A DNA stretch of 64,000 nucleotides. It comes from Luteibacter sp. SG786. Its GTDB lineage: Bacteria > Pseudomonadota > Gammaproteobacteria > Xanthomonadales > Rhodanobacteraceae. The stretch covers positions 62,001 through 126,000 of the forward strand of contig NZ_JAAOYX010000003.1 of assembly GCF_011759605.1 (NCBI RefSeq), read 5' to 3'. Both the position numbers and the translations under genes were made by a program. Shown here in pieces: positions 25,609-34,842 of this stretch. The first letter of the stretch is position 1. The number at the start of each line of letters is the position of its first letter. The notes beneath the pieces were generated by a model, which saw only the letters and a program-made list of their open reading frames with translations, was not told the origin of the DNA and did not search any database.

Positions 25609-26477
25609 GCGAGCACGGGCTGTTCGGCTGGCCGCGAGGCGATGCCACGTCGCTGGGACCCGGCGATGTGGGGGTGGTCGGTGTACCGAGCGACTTCGGC
25701 AACGCCTATGTATCGGGAACGCGTGCAGGCCCGGAAGCCATTCGCCGATCTAGCGCGGCCATGCCGTTGCGAGACGTGGCCGGCCACGACCTTGGCGACG
25801 TGGATGTATTCGACGGGGCGGATTGGGCCGAGATCGTCGAGCGCACGGGTGAGCGGGTGCGCCGGATAGCGGGCCAGGGCGCCATGCCGCTCGTGCTTGG
25901 CGGCGATCACGCCGTGTCGTATGCGGCCGTGTCGGCACTCGACCGCGCCGGCACTTTCGACATCGTCTGGTTCGACGCACACACCGACTTCTGCCCATGG
26001 CACGGTGCGGACTGGCACAACCACAAACAGGTGCTGCGCCGGATCGCCTCGCTTCCGCACGTCGGCCGCCTGCTGGTCGTGGGCCACCGCGGCATCACGT
26101 ATTTCGACGAATCGCTGCAATGGCCCGCGCTCGAGGTGGTTCGACCGGCGTCGCCAGGTCATGCACCTTCCATTCCTTCCTCCTGGCTGGAAGGCGAGCG
26201 GCCGGTTTACGTATCCATCGACATCGACGTGCTCGATCCCTGCACGGCGCCCGGTACCGGCCATCCGGTTCCCGGAGGCCTGGATCTCGACACGCTGTGC
26301 AGCATGGTCCGAAGCGTGGCGCGCAGCCGCCGCATCGTCGGGGCGGACGTGATGGAGGTGAATCCGTTGCTCGATTACGAGGCCATGACCAGCCGCGCCG
26401 CCGCCGAAGTGCTCTCGGCGCTGGTGCGCGCCAGGGTTCCACATTCCTTACCCGCGATAGACGGAGCGCTCGCATGA
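25605..26477 (+). CDS. Arginase-family hydrolase, probable peptide arginase (copy 2)
   Basis: A 290-residue enzyme with intact manganese motifs: GGDHA at 99-103, DAHTD at 124-128 and SIDIDVLDP at 204-212. It shares with copy 1 the segment WFDAHTDF-x-PW and H-x-HKQVLRRI just after the second motif, and an ADV-x-EVNP-x-LD segment near the C-terminus. These shared features set the pair apart from general agmatinases. Having two catalytic copies fits either two target arginines per precursor or one enzyme per precursor. Both junctions are ATGA overlaps. Confidence 0.82.
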   Translation: MSEHGLFGWPRGDATSLGPGDVGVVGVPSDFGNAYVSGTRAGPEAIRRSSAAMPLRDVAGHDLGDVDVFDGADWAEIVERTGERVRRIAGQGAMPLVLGGDHAVSYAAVSALDRAGTFDIVWFDAHTDFCPWHGADWHNHKQVLRRIASLPHVGRLLVVGHRGITYFDESLQWPALEVVRPASPGHAPSIPSSWLEGERPVYVSIDIDVLDPCTAPGTGHPVPGGLDLDTLCSMVRSVARSRRIVGADVMEVNPLLDYEAMTSRAAAEVLSALVRARVPHSLPAIDGALA

Positions 26478-27547
26478 AACAGAAGGACATTCCCACCGTA
26501 TCGGCCGAAGACTTCGCAGGGCTCTTCGCGAAGAATCCCGACCTCCTGCACGAGAGCCCATGGGTCGTTTCCGGATACATCCAGGACTGGCCGGGCTACC
26601 GCCGCTGGCAGGACGTCGATTATCTCGAGCAGCGCCTCGGTCACCTCTCCGCCTTTGCGAAGGCGCCTAATTTCATAACGAACCGGAACGACGGTCTGGT
26701 CAGCGTGGAAACGGACTTCGCGCGCTACCTCGACTACATTCGCGCTCCGGACCGGGCGAAGGAGCTTTTCGAGGGTCGCTGGTTGGAAGGTTCGTACGAC
26801 GAGTTCGTGCAGAGAGGACTCCCCCTGTACTGCGGAACCTTGCGCTTCGTCCATACCGCGACGGATCCCACCTTCGACGAGTTCCGACCGCTCGTGCCGG
26901 CGCCCATCGAAACCTGGAACCACGCGCTGCCGTACTACTACTCCCTGTTCAATCATTTGTGGTTGCTGGTTAGCCTTCCTGGCTCGCTGACGCCGCTGCA
27001 CGTGGACAACAACGGGACCATCGCCCTGATAGCCCAGTTGCAGGGACGCAAGCGAGCCACGCTCTATTCGCCCGCGGACCATCGCCATGTGTACAACCCG
27101 GTGGTGGGATACATGGATCCCGAGCGCCCGAACCGCGAGGATTTCCCCACCTGCGACGAGGCCGTGGCCTGGACCGCGGAACTGACGGAGGGGCAGGTCC
27201 TCTTCGTGGGCACGGGGTGGGCGCACCATGTGAGGACAGTCGAGCGTTCGATCTCGGTCAGCTTCGATTTCGTCGACCGGAGCAATATCGCCGCCTATGC
27301 CCGGTCCCCTGACTGGTCTTCCGTCCTCGGGGCACGCGTCAAGAACCGGCCCGATACATTCGTGGAGAAGCTGGGCGGCGCCCTCACGCGCGGTCAGGTC
27401 GAAACCCTGTCGGCGGTGGAAATCGGAAGGCTCACCATGACGGCGATCCTCAAGGCGTCGATGGCCTCCTCGGAAGGCGAGGAGGCACGCATACGGCGGC
27501 GTTATCTCGAACATCTCGAGGACGACGGCCTGCGAGGGGCCGCGTGA
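26474..27547 (+). CDS. JmjC/cupin-8 type Fe(II)/2-oxoglutarate oxygenase (copy 2)
   Basis: A 357-residue paralogue of the gene at 23333, with identical length and identical ligand positions (H176-x-D178 in LTPLHVDNN, H251 in GWAHHV). Long stretches agree, for example DFARYLDYIR against DFATYLDYVR, LFEGRW, and GLPLYCG against DLPLYCG. It begins by ATGA overlap with arginase copy 2 and ends on the start of the ATP-grasp gene. It is the third gene of cassette 2. The divergence from copy 1 suggests a different target residue or a different precursor. Confidence 0.82.
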   Translation: MKQKDIPTVSAEDFAGLFAKNPDLLHESPWVVSGYIQDWPGYRRWQDVDYLEQRLGHLSAFAKAPNFITNRNDGLVSVETDFARYLDYIRAPDRAKELFEGRWLEGSYDEFVQRGLPLYCGTLRFVHTATDPTFDEFRPLVPAPIETWNHALPYYYSLFNHLWLLVSLPGSLTPLHVDNNGTIALIAQLQGRKRATLYSPADHRHVYNPVVGYMDPERPNREDFPTCDEAVAWTAELTEGQVLFVGTGWAHHVRTVERSISVSFDFVDRSNIAAYARSPDWSSVLGARVKNRPDTFVEKLGGALTRGQVETLSAVEIGRLTMTAILKASMASSEGEEARIRRRYLEHLEDDGLRGAA

Positions 27548-28683
27548 TGAAGGACGTGGTTCTTTTCATCGCCGGAGCGGAGCCGCTCCGGCTTCCGGCG
27601 ACGCCGCATCTTTACGTGGTGAAGCCCGTGGGCGCCGCGGTCAACGTGCAAAGCGATGGGCTGATGTCGCTGCTGATCGTCGACGAGATGACGGTCGGGT
27701 GTGTTGTGGAAAGGCTGGAAGCCGACGGGCTGGCAGGCCAAGTGGCACGGGTGGTCTGCGTGGACGAGCAGTACATCCTCGTCGCGGCGAAGATCCGCGA
27801 AGCGCTGGGCGTCGTCGGGCAGTCGTTCATGAGCGCACGTGCGTTTCGCAACAAGTTCTTCATGAAGGAATTCCTGAAAACGGCGGAGCATTTCACCTTG
27901 CCCCGTTATTGGTCGCCCATCCAGCGCAAGGACATGGCCGCCGTCTTCGGCGACGCGAGTGGCGGACGCGTTGTCAAAAAGCCGATCCTCGGCTCCGGCG
28001 GCATGGAGGTGACCATCGCCGAGAACCTCGAGGCCATGGGGGAGGTGGCACAGGACGAGATGCTGGAGTCGTTCGTCGACCTGCCCATGCTGCATGTCGA
28101 CGGGCTGATCGTTGGGGGCGAGGTGCGTTTCTTCGTCGTTTCCAAGTACATCAACTTCTGCCTGTCCTTCACCGACTTCAAATACGTCGGCAGCGAGTTC
28201 TCCCATGACGCGCGGCTCAACGCCAGGGCCGAGCGCGCCATGCGCGAGGTGTTCCAGCTGTTGCCCTCGTTTCAGGACGGCGCGTTCCACTTGGAGATGT
28301 TCTATTCCGATACGGAGATGGTCTTCTGCGAAATCGCCAGCAGGCCCGGCGGTATCGGCATTGTGCGGGCGCTCGAAGAGGCCTACGGAATCAATCTGTA
28401 TCGCGCGGCCTTCCTCGCCCAGTGCGGCAGGCCCGTCGAACTGCCTTCCATGCGCCGCGCGGAAACGTCGTGGCTGCTCGTGCCGCACGGGGTGTCCCTC
28501 GACATCGACGCCGGCCGGCTGGGCGAACTGCCCTGGCTGGTCGAATTCTTCGTGGCGGAGGAGGGCAGGGAGCGCAGCCTTCATTGCGCCGACGGCAAGT
28601 TCAAGGCGGTGCTGAAAGGCGACAGCCTTTCCGAAGTGGTGGAACGCCGTTGCGAGCTGTTGGCTTCCATCGGCTACGCGTAA
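27547..28683 (+). CDS. ATP-grasp ligase of the RiPP cluster
   Basis: A 378-residue ATP-grasp protein. Lys144-Lys145 in RVVKKPILGSGG and the glycine loop at 149-152 bind ATP. E250 in AFHLEMF and E262-x3-R266 in CEIASRPGG supply Mg2+ and phosphate contacts. The look is nearest to carnosine-synthase or biotin-carboxylase-like ligases rather than to the graspetide macrocyclases. It should join a carboxylate to an amine: either an amino acid added to the peptide or a side-chain link. No PqqD-like domain is evident. Start ATG at 27547 (TGATG overlap), with GAGGGG upstream; GTG at 27544 is the alternative. Confidence 0.8.
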   Translation: MKDVVLFIAGAEPLRLPATPHLYVVKPVGAAVNVQSDGLMSLLIVDEMTVGCVVERLEADGLAGQVARVVCVDEQYILVAAKIREALGVVGQSFMSARAFRNKFFMKEFLKTAEHFTLPRYWSPIQRKDMAAVFGDASGGRVVKKPILGSGGMEVTIAENLEAMGEVAQDEMLESFVDLPMLHVDGLIVGGEVRFFVVSKYINFCLSFTDFKYVGSEFSHDARLNARAERAMREVFQLLPSFQDGAFHLEMFYSDTEMVFCEIASRPGGIGIVRALEEAYGINLYRAAFLAQCGRPVELPSMRRAETSWLLVPHGVSLDIDAGRLGELPWLVEFFVAEEGRERSLHCADGKFKAVLKGDSLSEVVERRCELLASIGYA

Positions 28684-28708
28684 CCGTAAAGCATCCAGGA
28701 GAATCGCC

Positions 28709-29656
28709 ATGAGCCAGACCATCAACGATCGTCCGCTGCTGCTCCACAGCCAGGGGCGCAGCGCGGCGGACATACCGGACGACGAGATATGGGACAACCT
28801 CGCCTCACACGGGGCCATCCTGTTCCGTGGCTTCGGGCTCGACGCGGATGGGTTCTACGACGTCGCCTCCCGCTTCAGCCGTGGGTTTCTCGTATCGCCG
28901 TTCGGCGACCGCAAGCCCGCCAGCGACCGCAACGAACTGCAGACCGTCACGGTAGGACAGGCGGGCCTGAGCCTCCATTTCGAATACGGCAACAGCCCGC
29001 TGAGGCCCGACCTGTTGTGGTTCTATTGTCGGAAAGCGGCTTCCGAGGGCACGGGCGGCGAAACGTTGCTGGCCGATGGGGCGGCCATTTTCGAGCGGCT
29101 GCGTCCGGAAACACAGGATATGCTCAAGGCCCGACGGGTGAGGTATCGCAATTTCGTTCCGCCCGATGCATTCGAAGCGATCCTCAGCAAGAACGAGACG
29201 GTCGGTTCGCTGGTGGGGCCGGACGTGGTCGGGGCACTCAGTCGGACGCAGGACTTCCGCGTGACGGAAGCATCCGGAAACAGGGTGGTGTTCGAGTTCG
29301 TCGCACCGTCCGTGCAGCCGATAGGCGACACCGGCAGGATGCGGGTATGCCAGAACATGTTCACCGATGCCTACAAGAAGCCGACGGACGACGAGGCCGA
29401 CGGTTCCTTCAGTACCCTGGTGACCTGGGAAGACGGCAGCGAGATCCCTCCGGCCGTGCTCGACGACCTGAAACAGGTGGCGCGGTCGCTCACCCGTGGC
29501 ATCCGCTGGCAGACCGGCGACTTCGTCCTGATCGACAACAACCGCATGCTGCACGGGCGGAATCGAACGTCCGATCCGGCCCGTGACATTGTCATGCTGA
29601 GTTCCTTCAGCTCGCGGTTTCGTCTCGATCCCGTGGCCGAGGGGATTCCGGCATGA
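28709..29656 (+). CDS. TauD/TfdA-like Fe(II)/2-oxoglutarate dioxygenase
   Basis: A 315-residue protein. H90-F-E92 in LSLHFEYGN gives an H-x-E variant of the iron triad, as in the clavaminate synthase/AsnO group; H282 in RMLHGR is the third ligand, and R292 is placed to bind 2-oxoglutarate. Such enzymes hydroxylate amino acids or bound peptides. It is the third oxygenase of the RiPP operon and of a different fold branch from the two JmjC proteins. It starts 25 bases after the ATP-grasp gene with AGGAGAA upstream. Its last 50 bases overlap the convergent YeeE-like gene. Confidence 0.82.
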   Translation: MSQTINDRPLLLHSQGRSAADIPDDEIWDNLASHGAILFRGFGLDADGFYDVASRFSRGFLVSPFGDRKPASDRNELQTVTVGQAGLSLHFEYGNSPLRPDLLWFYCRKAASEGTGGETLLADGAAIFERLRPETQDMLKARRVRYRNFVPPDAFEAILSKNETVGSLVGPDVVGALSRTQDFRVTEASGNRVVFEFVAPSVQPIGDTGRMRVCQNMFTDAYKKPTDDEADGSFSTLVTWEDGSEIPPAVLDDLKQVARSLTRGIRWQTGDFVLIDNNRMLHGRNRTSDPARDIVMLSSFSSRFRLDPVAEGIPA

Positions 29657-30071
29657 TGGGTCGCGCCGTGCCGTGTTGCCGGTAGAGCAGCATGCCGGTC
29701 AGCATCGCGGCCATGAAGACGATGGCAAACGGCTGACCCGTTGCCAGGAGGGCGACGGCTGGGCCCGGGCATACGCCAGCCAGGCCCCAGCCGATGCCGA
29801 ATATCGCAGCGCCGACGATGAGGCTCCAGTCGATCCGCTGTCTTTGCGGAAGGTGCAGCACTCCGGCAAACAAGGTTGCATTGCGCGCTCGCACCCAGCG
29901 ATACGCGGCTGCCGAGGGGACGAGCGCGCCAGCCATCACCAGGGCCAACGAGGGATCCCAGGCGCCCGTGACGTCAAGGAAGGCGAGCACGCGAGCGGGG
30001 TTGGCCATGTCCGAAACGACCAGGCCAAGCCCGAACAGTGAGCCGCACAGGAACGCTACCAGCCGGATCAT
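29607..30071 (-). CDS. YeeE/YedE-type sulfur transport protein (second half-unit)
   Basis: A 154-residue membrane protein with about four helices and the GWGLAGVCPGPAVA motif of the YeeE/YedE (DUF395) family. In bigR-type operons two such half-units pair to move thiosulfate or other reduced sulfur across the membrane. It overlaps the preceding gene by four bases. Its 3' end lies 50 bases inside the convergent dioxygenase gene, so the two transcripts are antisense to each other there. Confidence 0.8.
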   Translation of the reverse strand: MIRLVAFLCGSLFGLGLVVSDMANPARVLAFLDVTGAWDPSLALVMAGALVPSAAAYRWVRARNATLFAGVLHLPQRQRIDWSLIVGAAIFGIGWGLAGVCPGPAVALLATGQPFAIVFMAAMLTGMLLYRQHGTARPIMPESPRPRDRDETAS

Positions 30072-30508
30072 CGCCCAACTCCGGCGATCGTTCGTATCAG
30101 CGCAACGGAGGCCATGCCAGCAAGCATGAACACGACCGTGGCAACCATGGAGCGAGGCGAAAGCCTTCCCAGGCCACAGACGCCATGTCCGCTGGTACAG
30201 CCGGAACCGAGGCGTGTTCCATAGCCGACCAGCAACCCGGCGAGAACCAACAGCAGCGTGTCTCCACCCGCGAGCGAGGGAAGCGGAACGGGCTTGATCG
30301 CGAGCGCCACGCCTGAAGTGAGGAACAAGCCGGCCAGGAACAAGGCGGACAGCCCTTGTGCGCCACCTTTCTGAAGACCCAGGGCACCGGCAATCATTCC
30401 GGAGATGCCTGCGATGCGGCCGGCCAGCACCAGATAGGCGCCTGCTGCCGTACCGATCATCGCGCCTCCAAGGAGTGGCCAGTACCACGCCAGCGTGGGA
30501 AGAGTCAT
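30068..30508 (-). CDS. YeeE/YedE-type sulfur transport protein (first half-unit)
   Basis: A 146-residue membrane protein with about four helices. The conserved GSGCTSGHGVCGLGRLS motif at about 100-116 holds the two cysteines thought to carry the sulfur substrate. It sits between the metallo-hydrolase and the second YeeE-like gene, with four-base overlaps at both ends, so the three form one operon. Confidence 0.85.
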   Translation of the reverse strand: MTLPTLAWYWPLLGGAMIGTAAGAYLVLAGRIAGISGMIAGALGLQKGGAQGLSALFLAGLFLTSGVALAIKPVPLPSLAGGDTLLLVLAGLLVGYGTRLGSGCTSGHGVCGLGRLSPRSMVATVVFMLAGMASVALIRTIAGVGR

Positions 30509-31485
30509 AGCATATCCACCGGCAGCTTCAGGTAGCGCACCCCGTTGTCTTCCGGTTCGGGCAGGTGGCCCGCACGCATGTTCACCTGCACCGATGGCAG
30601 CAACAGCCTGGGCACGGGGAGTGTCGCGTCCCGCTTCTCACGCATTTCGACGAACATGTCCTCGGTCACGCCTTCGTGTACGTGCACGTTGGCGGTTCGC
30701 TCGGCGCTTATGGTGGTTTCCCACGCGAACTGGTCGCGGCCGGCGGCCTTGTAGTCGTGGCAGAGGAATACCCGCGTCTCGTCCGGCAGCGCAAGCAGCC
30801 GCTGGATGGAATGGTAGAGCTGACGTGCCGAGCCCCCGGGGAAGTCGCAACGCGCGGTGCCGTAGTCCGGCATGAACAGCGTATCGCCGGGGAATACCGC
30901 ATCCCCGATCACGTAGGCCACGCATGCCGGCGTATGACCGGGCACGTACAACGCGGTGGCCTGCAGGCCACCGATGGTGAAGGAGGCACCATCGGCGAAG
31001 AGACGATCGAACTGGCTGCCGTCGTGCTTGAACGTTGTGCCGGCATTGAAGACCTTGCCGAAGGTGTCCTGCACGATGGTGATGTGCTCGCCGATGGCGA
31101 GTTTTCCACCGACTTGCGCCTGTAACCACGGTGCGGCCGACAGATGATCGGCATGCGCGTGTGTTTCCAGCAACCACTGGACTTCCAGGCCTTCGTCCCG
31201 AACGTACCGGACCAACACCGAGGACGAATCCGTAGCGGTACGGCCCGAGGCCATGTCGAAATCGAGCACGCTGTCGATGATGGCGCACGCCGAAGACTGT
31301 GGATCGCGCACCACGTGGCTGGCGGTAAAGGTGGTGGGATCGAAGAAGGTCGTCACGTGAGGCGACGGCGTGCGATGCGAGCGCGCATCTTGGACGATGC
31401 TGCGGGCCCGCTCCAATGGCAAATCCACGAAGGCGGGTGTGTTCACGGCCGGTTTCCGAGCAACAAGTAGGCCCCAAGCTTGCAT
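30505..31485 (-). CDS. Metallo-beta-lactamase-fold persulfide dioxygenase-like protein (Blh type)
   Basis: About 326 residues. The THAHADH metal motif, GEHITIV, PGHTPACVAY and FPGDTLFMPDYGTARCDFPGG segments match the ETHE1/Blh group, which oxidises glutathione persulfide to sulfite with a single iron. Together with the YeeE/YedE pair this recalls the sulfide-detoxifying bigR operon of Xylella and Agrobacterium; no bigR gene is seen here. Family similarity begins near VTTFFDPTTF (GTG at 31356). Starts at 31446 (GTG after GGAAA) and 31485 (ATG) are also possible, so the N-terminus is uncertain. Confidence 0.78.
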   Translation of the reverse strand: MQAWGLLVARKPAVNTPAFVDLPLERARSIVQDARSHRTPSPHVTTFFDPTTFTASHVVRDPQSSACAIIDSVLDFDMASGRTATDSSSVLVRYVRDEGLEVQWLLETHAHADHLSAAPWLQAQVGGKLAIGEHITIVQDTFGKVFNAGTTFKHDGSQFDRLFADGASFTIGGLQATALYVPGHTPACVAYVIGDAVFPGDTLFMPDYGTARCDFPGGSARQLYHSIQRLLALPDETRVFLCHDYKAAGRDQFAWETTISAERTANVHVHEGVTEDMFVEMREKRDATLPVPRLLLPSVQVNMRAGHLPEPEDNGVRYLKLPVDML

Positions 31486-31804
31486 AGTTCCAAGGGAGGG
31501 CGCCACATCGCGCAAGCGGGCGTCGACCTTCCTCCAGAGAGTTAATACTTATTTCATGTACTGAGTAGTTGACAAATAGAGGGGGCGAGCGGAGAATTCT
31601 GTACCAGGCGGTTCTCTTAATGGGCTGCCCGCCCCGTCCCGGTGCTGGATACCCCTCCCTCCCCCCGCTCCAGCACCGGGGCCCGGCCTTCTTCCAGCGG
31701 CGCTTCACCCGTTCCCGCGCATCGGCCCGCCTTCCATGGCGCTGGCCGATTTCCTTTGTCTGCCGCCCGCGATCGCGTGCTCGCGAGGGCCGCCGTGCAT
31801 TCCG
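31486..31804. other. 319-base gap: promoter of the sulfide operon and 3' region of aceA
   Basis: The part near 31530-31580 is AT-rich and on the minus strand offers TTGTCA and a TAAGTAT-like box about 17 bases apart, a plausible promoter for the sulfide operon. The rest holds the aceA-side hairpin. I see no gene here. Confidence 0.45.
31638..31680 (-). terminator. Hairpin downstream of aceA
   Basis: CCCGGTGCTGGA (31638-31649) pairs perfectly with TCCAGCACCGGG (31669-31680), a 12-bp stem with a 19-base loop, 125 bases beyond the aceA stop. There is no T-run. Confidence 0.5.
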
Positions 31805-33094
<1,290 letters not shown>

Positions 33095-33112
33095 GGTCGT
33101 GGCTCCGATGGG

Positions 33113-34711
33113 TCAGGACAGGTGTTCGTAGGCGGGAAGGGTGAGGAAGTCGCGAAGTTCGTCGGCGTGGGTCAGCGCGGCGATGAGGGCGGCGGCTTCG
33201 TCGGCACGGCGCGCACCCGGATGCCCGCTCTCGCGCAAGCGGTGGCAATGGGCGGCGAGGGCCTGGTCGAACAGGGCGAAATTCACGTCCGCGTGGTCGC
33301 TGAATTCCAGCGGGCCGTGGTGTAGCCACTGCCAAAGCTGCGCGCGCGCGATCTCGGCCGTGGCTGCGTCCTCCATCAGGTGGTGGATCGGCACGCAGCC
33401 GAGGCCGTCGAGCCACGCGGCCGTGTAGCGGAGGCACACCTCGACATTGTTGTCGAAGCCCTGCCGCGTGATCGTGCCGATCGCCGGCGCGATCAGAGCG
33501 TCGCGCGAAACCTCGACGTCGTCGCGCGACACATGGAGCTGGTTCGGCGTCGGCATGTGCTGGTCGAAGACCGCCTGTGCCACGGGCACCAGCGCGGGAT
33601 GCGCCACCCAGGTGCCGTCGTGGCCCGCGGTGACTTCGCGTAGCTTGTCGGCGCGCACCTTTGCCATGGCCGCGGCATTCGCTTCCTCGTCGCCCTTGAT
33701 GGGGATCTGCGCCGCCATGCCGCCCATGGCGAACGCACCTCGGCAGTGGCACGTGCGGATCAGGAGTTCCGAATAGGCCTTCAGGAAGGGTACGTTCATC
33801 GTCACCTGGCCGCGCTCCGGGAGCAGGCGGTCGGAGTGGGCACGGAACGTCTTGAGATACGAGAAGATGTAATCCCAGCGGCCGCAGTTGAGGCCTACGG
33901 CGCGGTCGCGCAGCGCATGCAGGATCTCGTGCATCTGGAATACGGCGGGCAGTGTTTCGATGAGCACGGTGGCCTTCATCGTGCCGTTCGGCAGACCAAG
34001 CGCCGACTCGGCATGCGACATGACGTCGTTCCAGAGCGACGCTTCCTCCATGGACTGGAGTTTCGGCAGGTAGAAATACGGCCCGCGATCCCGTGCGTGC
34101 AACGCCGCGGCGTTGTGGAAAGCGAACAAGCCGAAGTCGACCAGCGCGCCCGACGCCACCTCGCCGTCGACGGTCACGTGGCGCTCCGGCAGGTGCCACC
34201 CACGCGGTCGAACGACCAGCACGGCGGGGTTGGCGCCAACGCGGTACACCTTTCCTTCGCCGCTCGTGAATTCGATGCTGCCGTCCACGGCATCGCGCAG
34301 ATTGCGCTGGCCGTCGATCTGGTTGGCCCAGGTCGGGGCGCTGGAATCCTCGAAGTCGGCCATGAACACCTTCGCACCCGAGTTCAGCGCGTTGATGATC
34401 ATCTTGCGTTCGACGGGGCCCGTGATCTCCACGCGGCGGTCCTGCAGTGCGGCGGGGATCGGGGCGACGATCCAGTCGCCTTCGCGGATGGCGACGGTGT
34501 CGGCGCGGAAGTCAGGCAGCTCGCCGGCGTCGTAGCGCTGCTGGCGCGTCACTCGTTCCGCGAGCAGGTCGCGACGGCGCGAGTCGAAGCGCCGGTGCAG
34601 ACCGGCCACGAAGGAAAGCGCGCCGGGCGTCAGGATGTCCCGGTAGGCCTCGCTGTCCGCGTGGAGGCGGACGCCGGACGTCGGGTCGAGCGCACTCTGG
34701 GGAACGGCCAT
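33113..34711 (-). CDS. aceB: Malate synthase A
   Basis: A 532-residue enzyme, the AceB length. FMADFEDSSAPTWANQIDGQ, VRPRGWHLPERHV and LNCGRWDYIFSYLKTF are hallmark segments, including metal and substrate acids. It condenses glyoxylate with acetyl-CoA to malate. It is first in the aceBA operon, divergent from a LysR-type gene with an AT-rich 131-base control region between them. Confidence 0.96.
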   Translation of the reverse strand: MAVPQSALDPTSGVRLHADSEAYRDILTPGALSFVAGLHRRFDSRRRDLLAERVTRQQRYDAGELPDFRADTVAIREGDWIVAPIPAALQDRRVEITGPVERKMIINALNSGAKVFMADFEDSSAPTWANQIDGQRNLRDAVDGSIEFTSGEGKVYRVGANPAVLVVRPRGWHLPERHVTVDGEVASGALVDFGLFAFHNAAALHARDRGPYFYLPKLQSMEEASLWNDVMSHAESALGLPNGTMKATVLIETLPAVFQMHEILHALRDRAVGLNCGRWDYIFSYLKTFRAHSDRLLPERGQVTMNVPFLKAYSELLIRTCHCRGAFAMGGMAAQIPIKGDEEANAAAMAKVRADKLREVTAGHDGTWVAHPALVPVAQAVFDQHMPTPNQLHVSRDDVEVSRDALIAPAIGTITRQGFDNNVEVCLRYTAAWLDGLGCVPIHHLMEDAATAEIARAQLWQWLHHGPLEFSDHADVNFALFDQALAAHCHRLRESGHPGARRADEAAALIAALTHADELRDFLTLPAYEHLS

Positions 34712-34758
34712 GAAACGTGCTCCGGTACGGGTGTGGCGTCCACGCTAGGCCGGGAGCT

Positions 34759-34776
34759 ATGCTTTTGACAAAGCAT
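34759..34776. promoter_or_regulatory. Palindrome in the aceB/LysR divergent promoter
   Basis: ATGCTTT-TGAC-AAAGCAT is a perfect 7-bp inverted repeat 47 bases upstream of aceB. It lies in an AT-rich stretch that contrasts with the GC-rich surroundings. It is a good candidate site for the adjacent LysR-type regulator. Confidence 0.5.
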
Positions 34777-34842
34777 GTGTTTCAAAGAAATGTATTAACA
34801 AAATTAATAGTTGAAGTAAATTATTGATTCCACGGAGTTGCC

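Noticed and set aside
22468-26477. Calling the two intact arginase-family genes metabolic agmatinase or arginase (speB/rocF)
   Set aside because: Metal motifs alone would allow it, but both genes are locked by overlaps into an operon with precursor peptides and paralogues carrying recognition-like domains.
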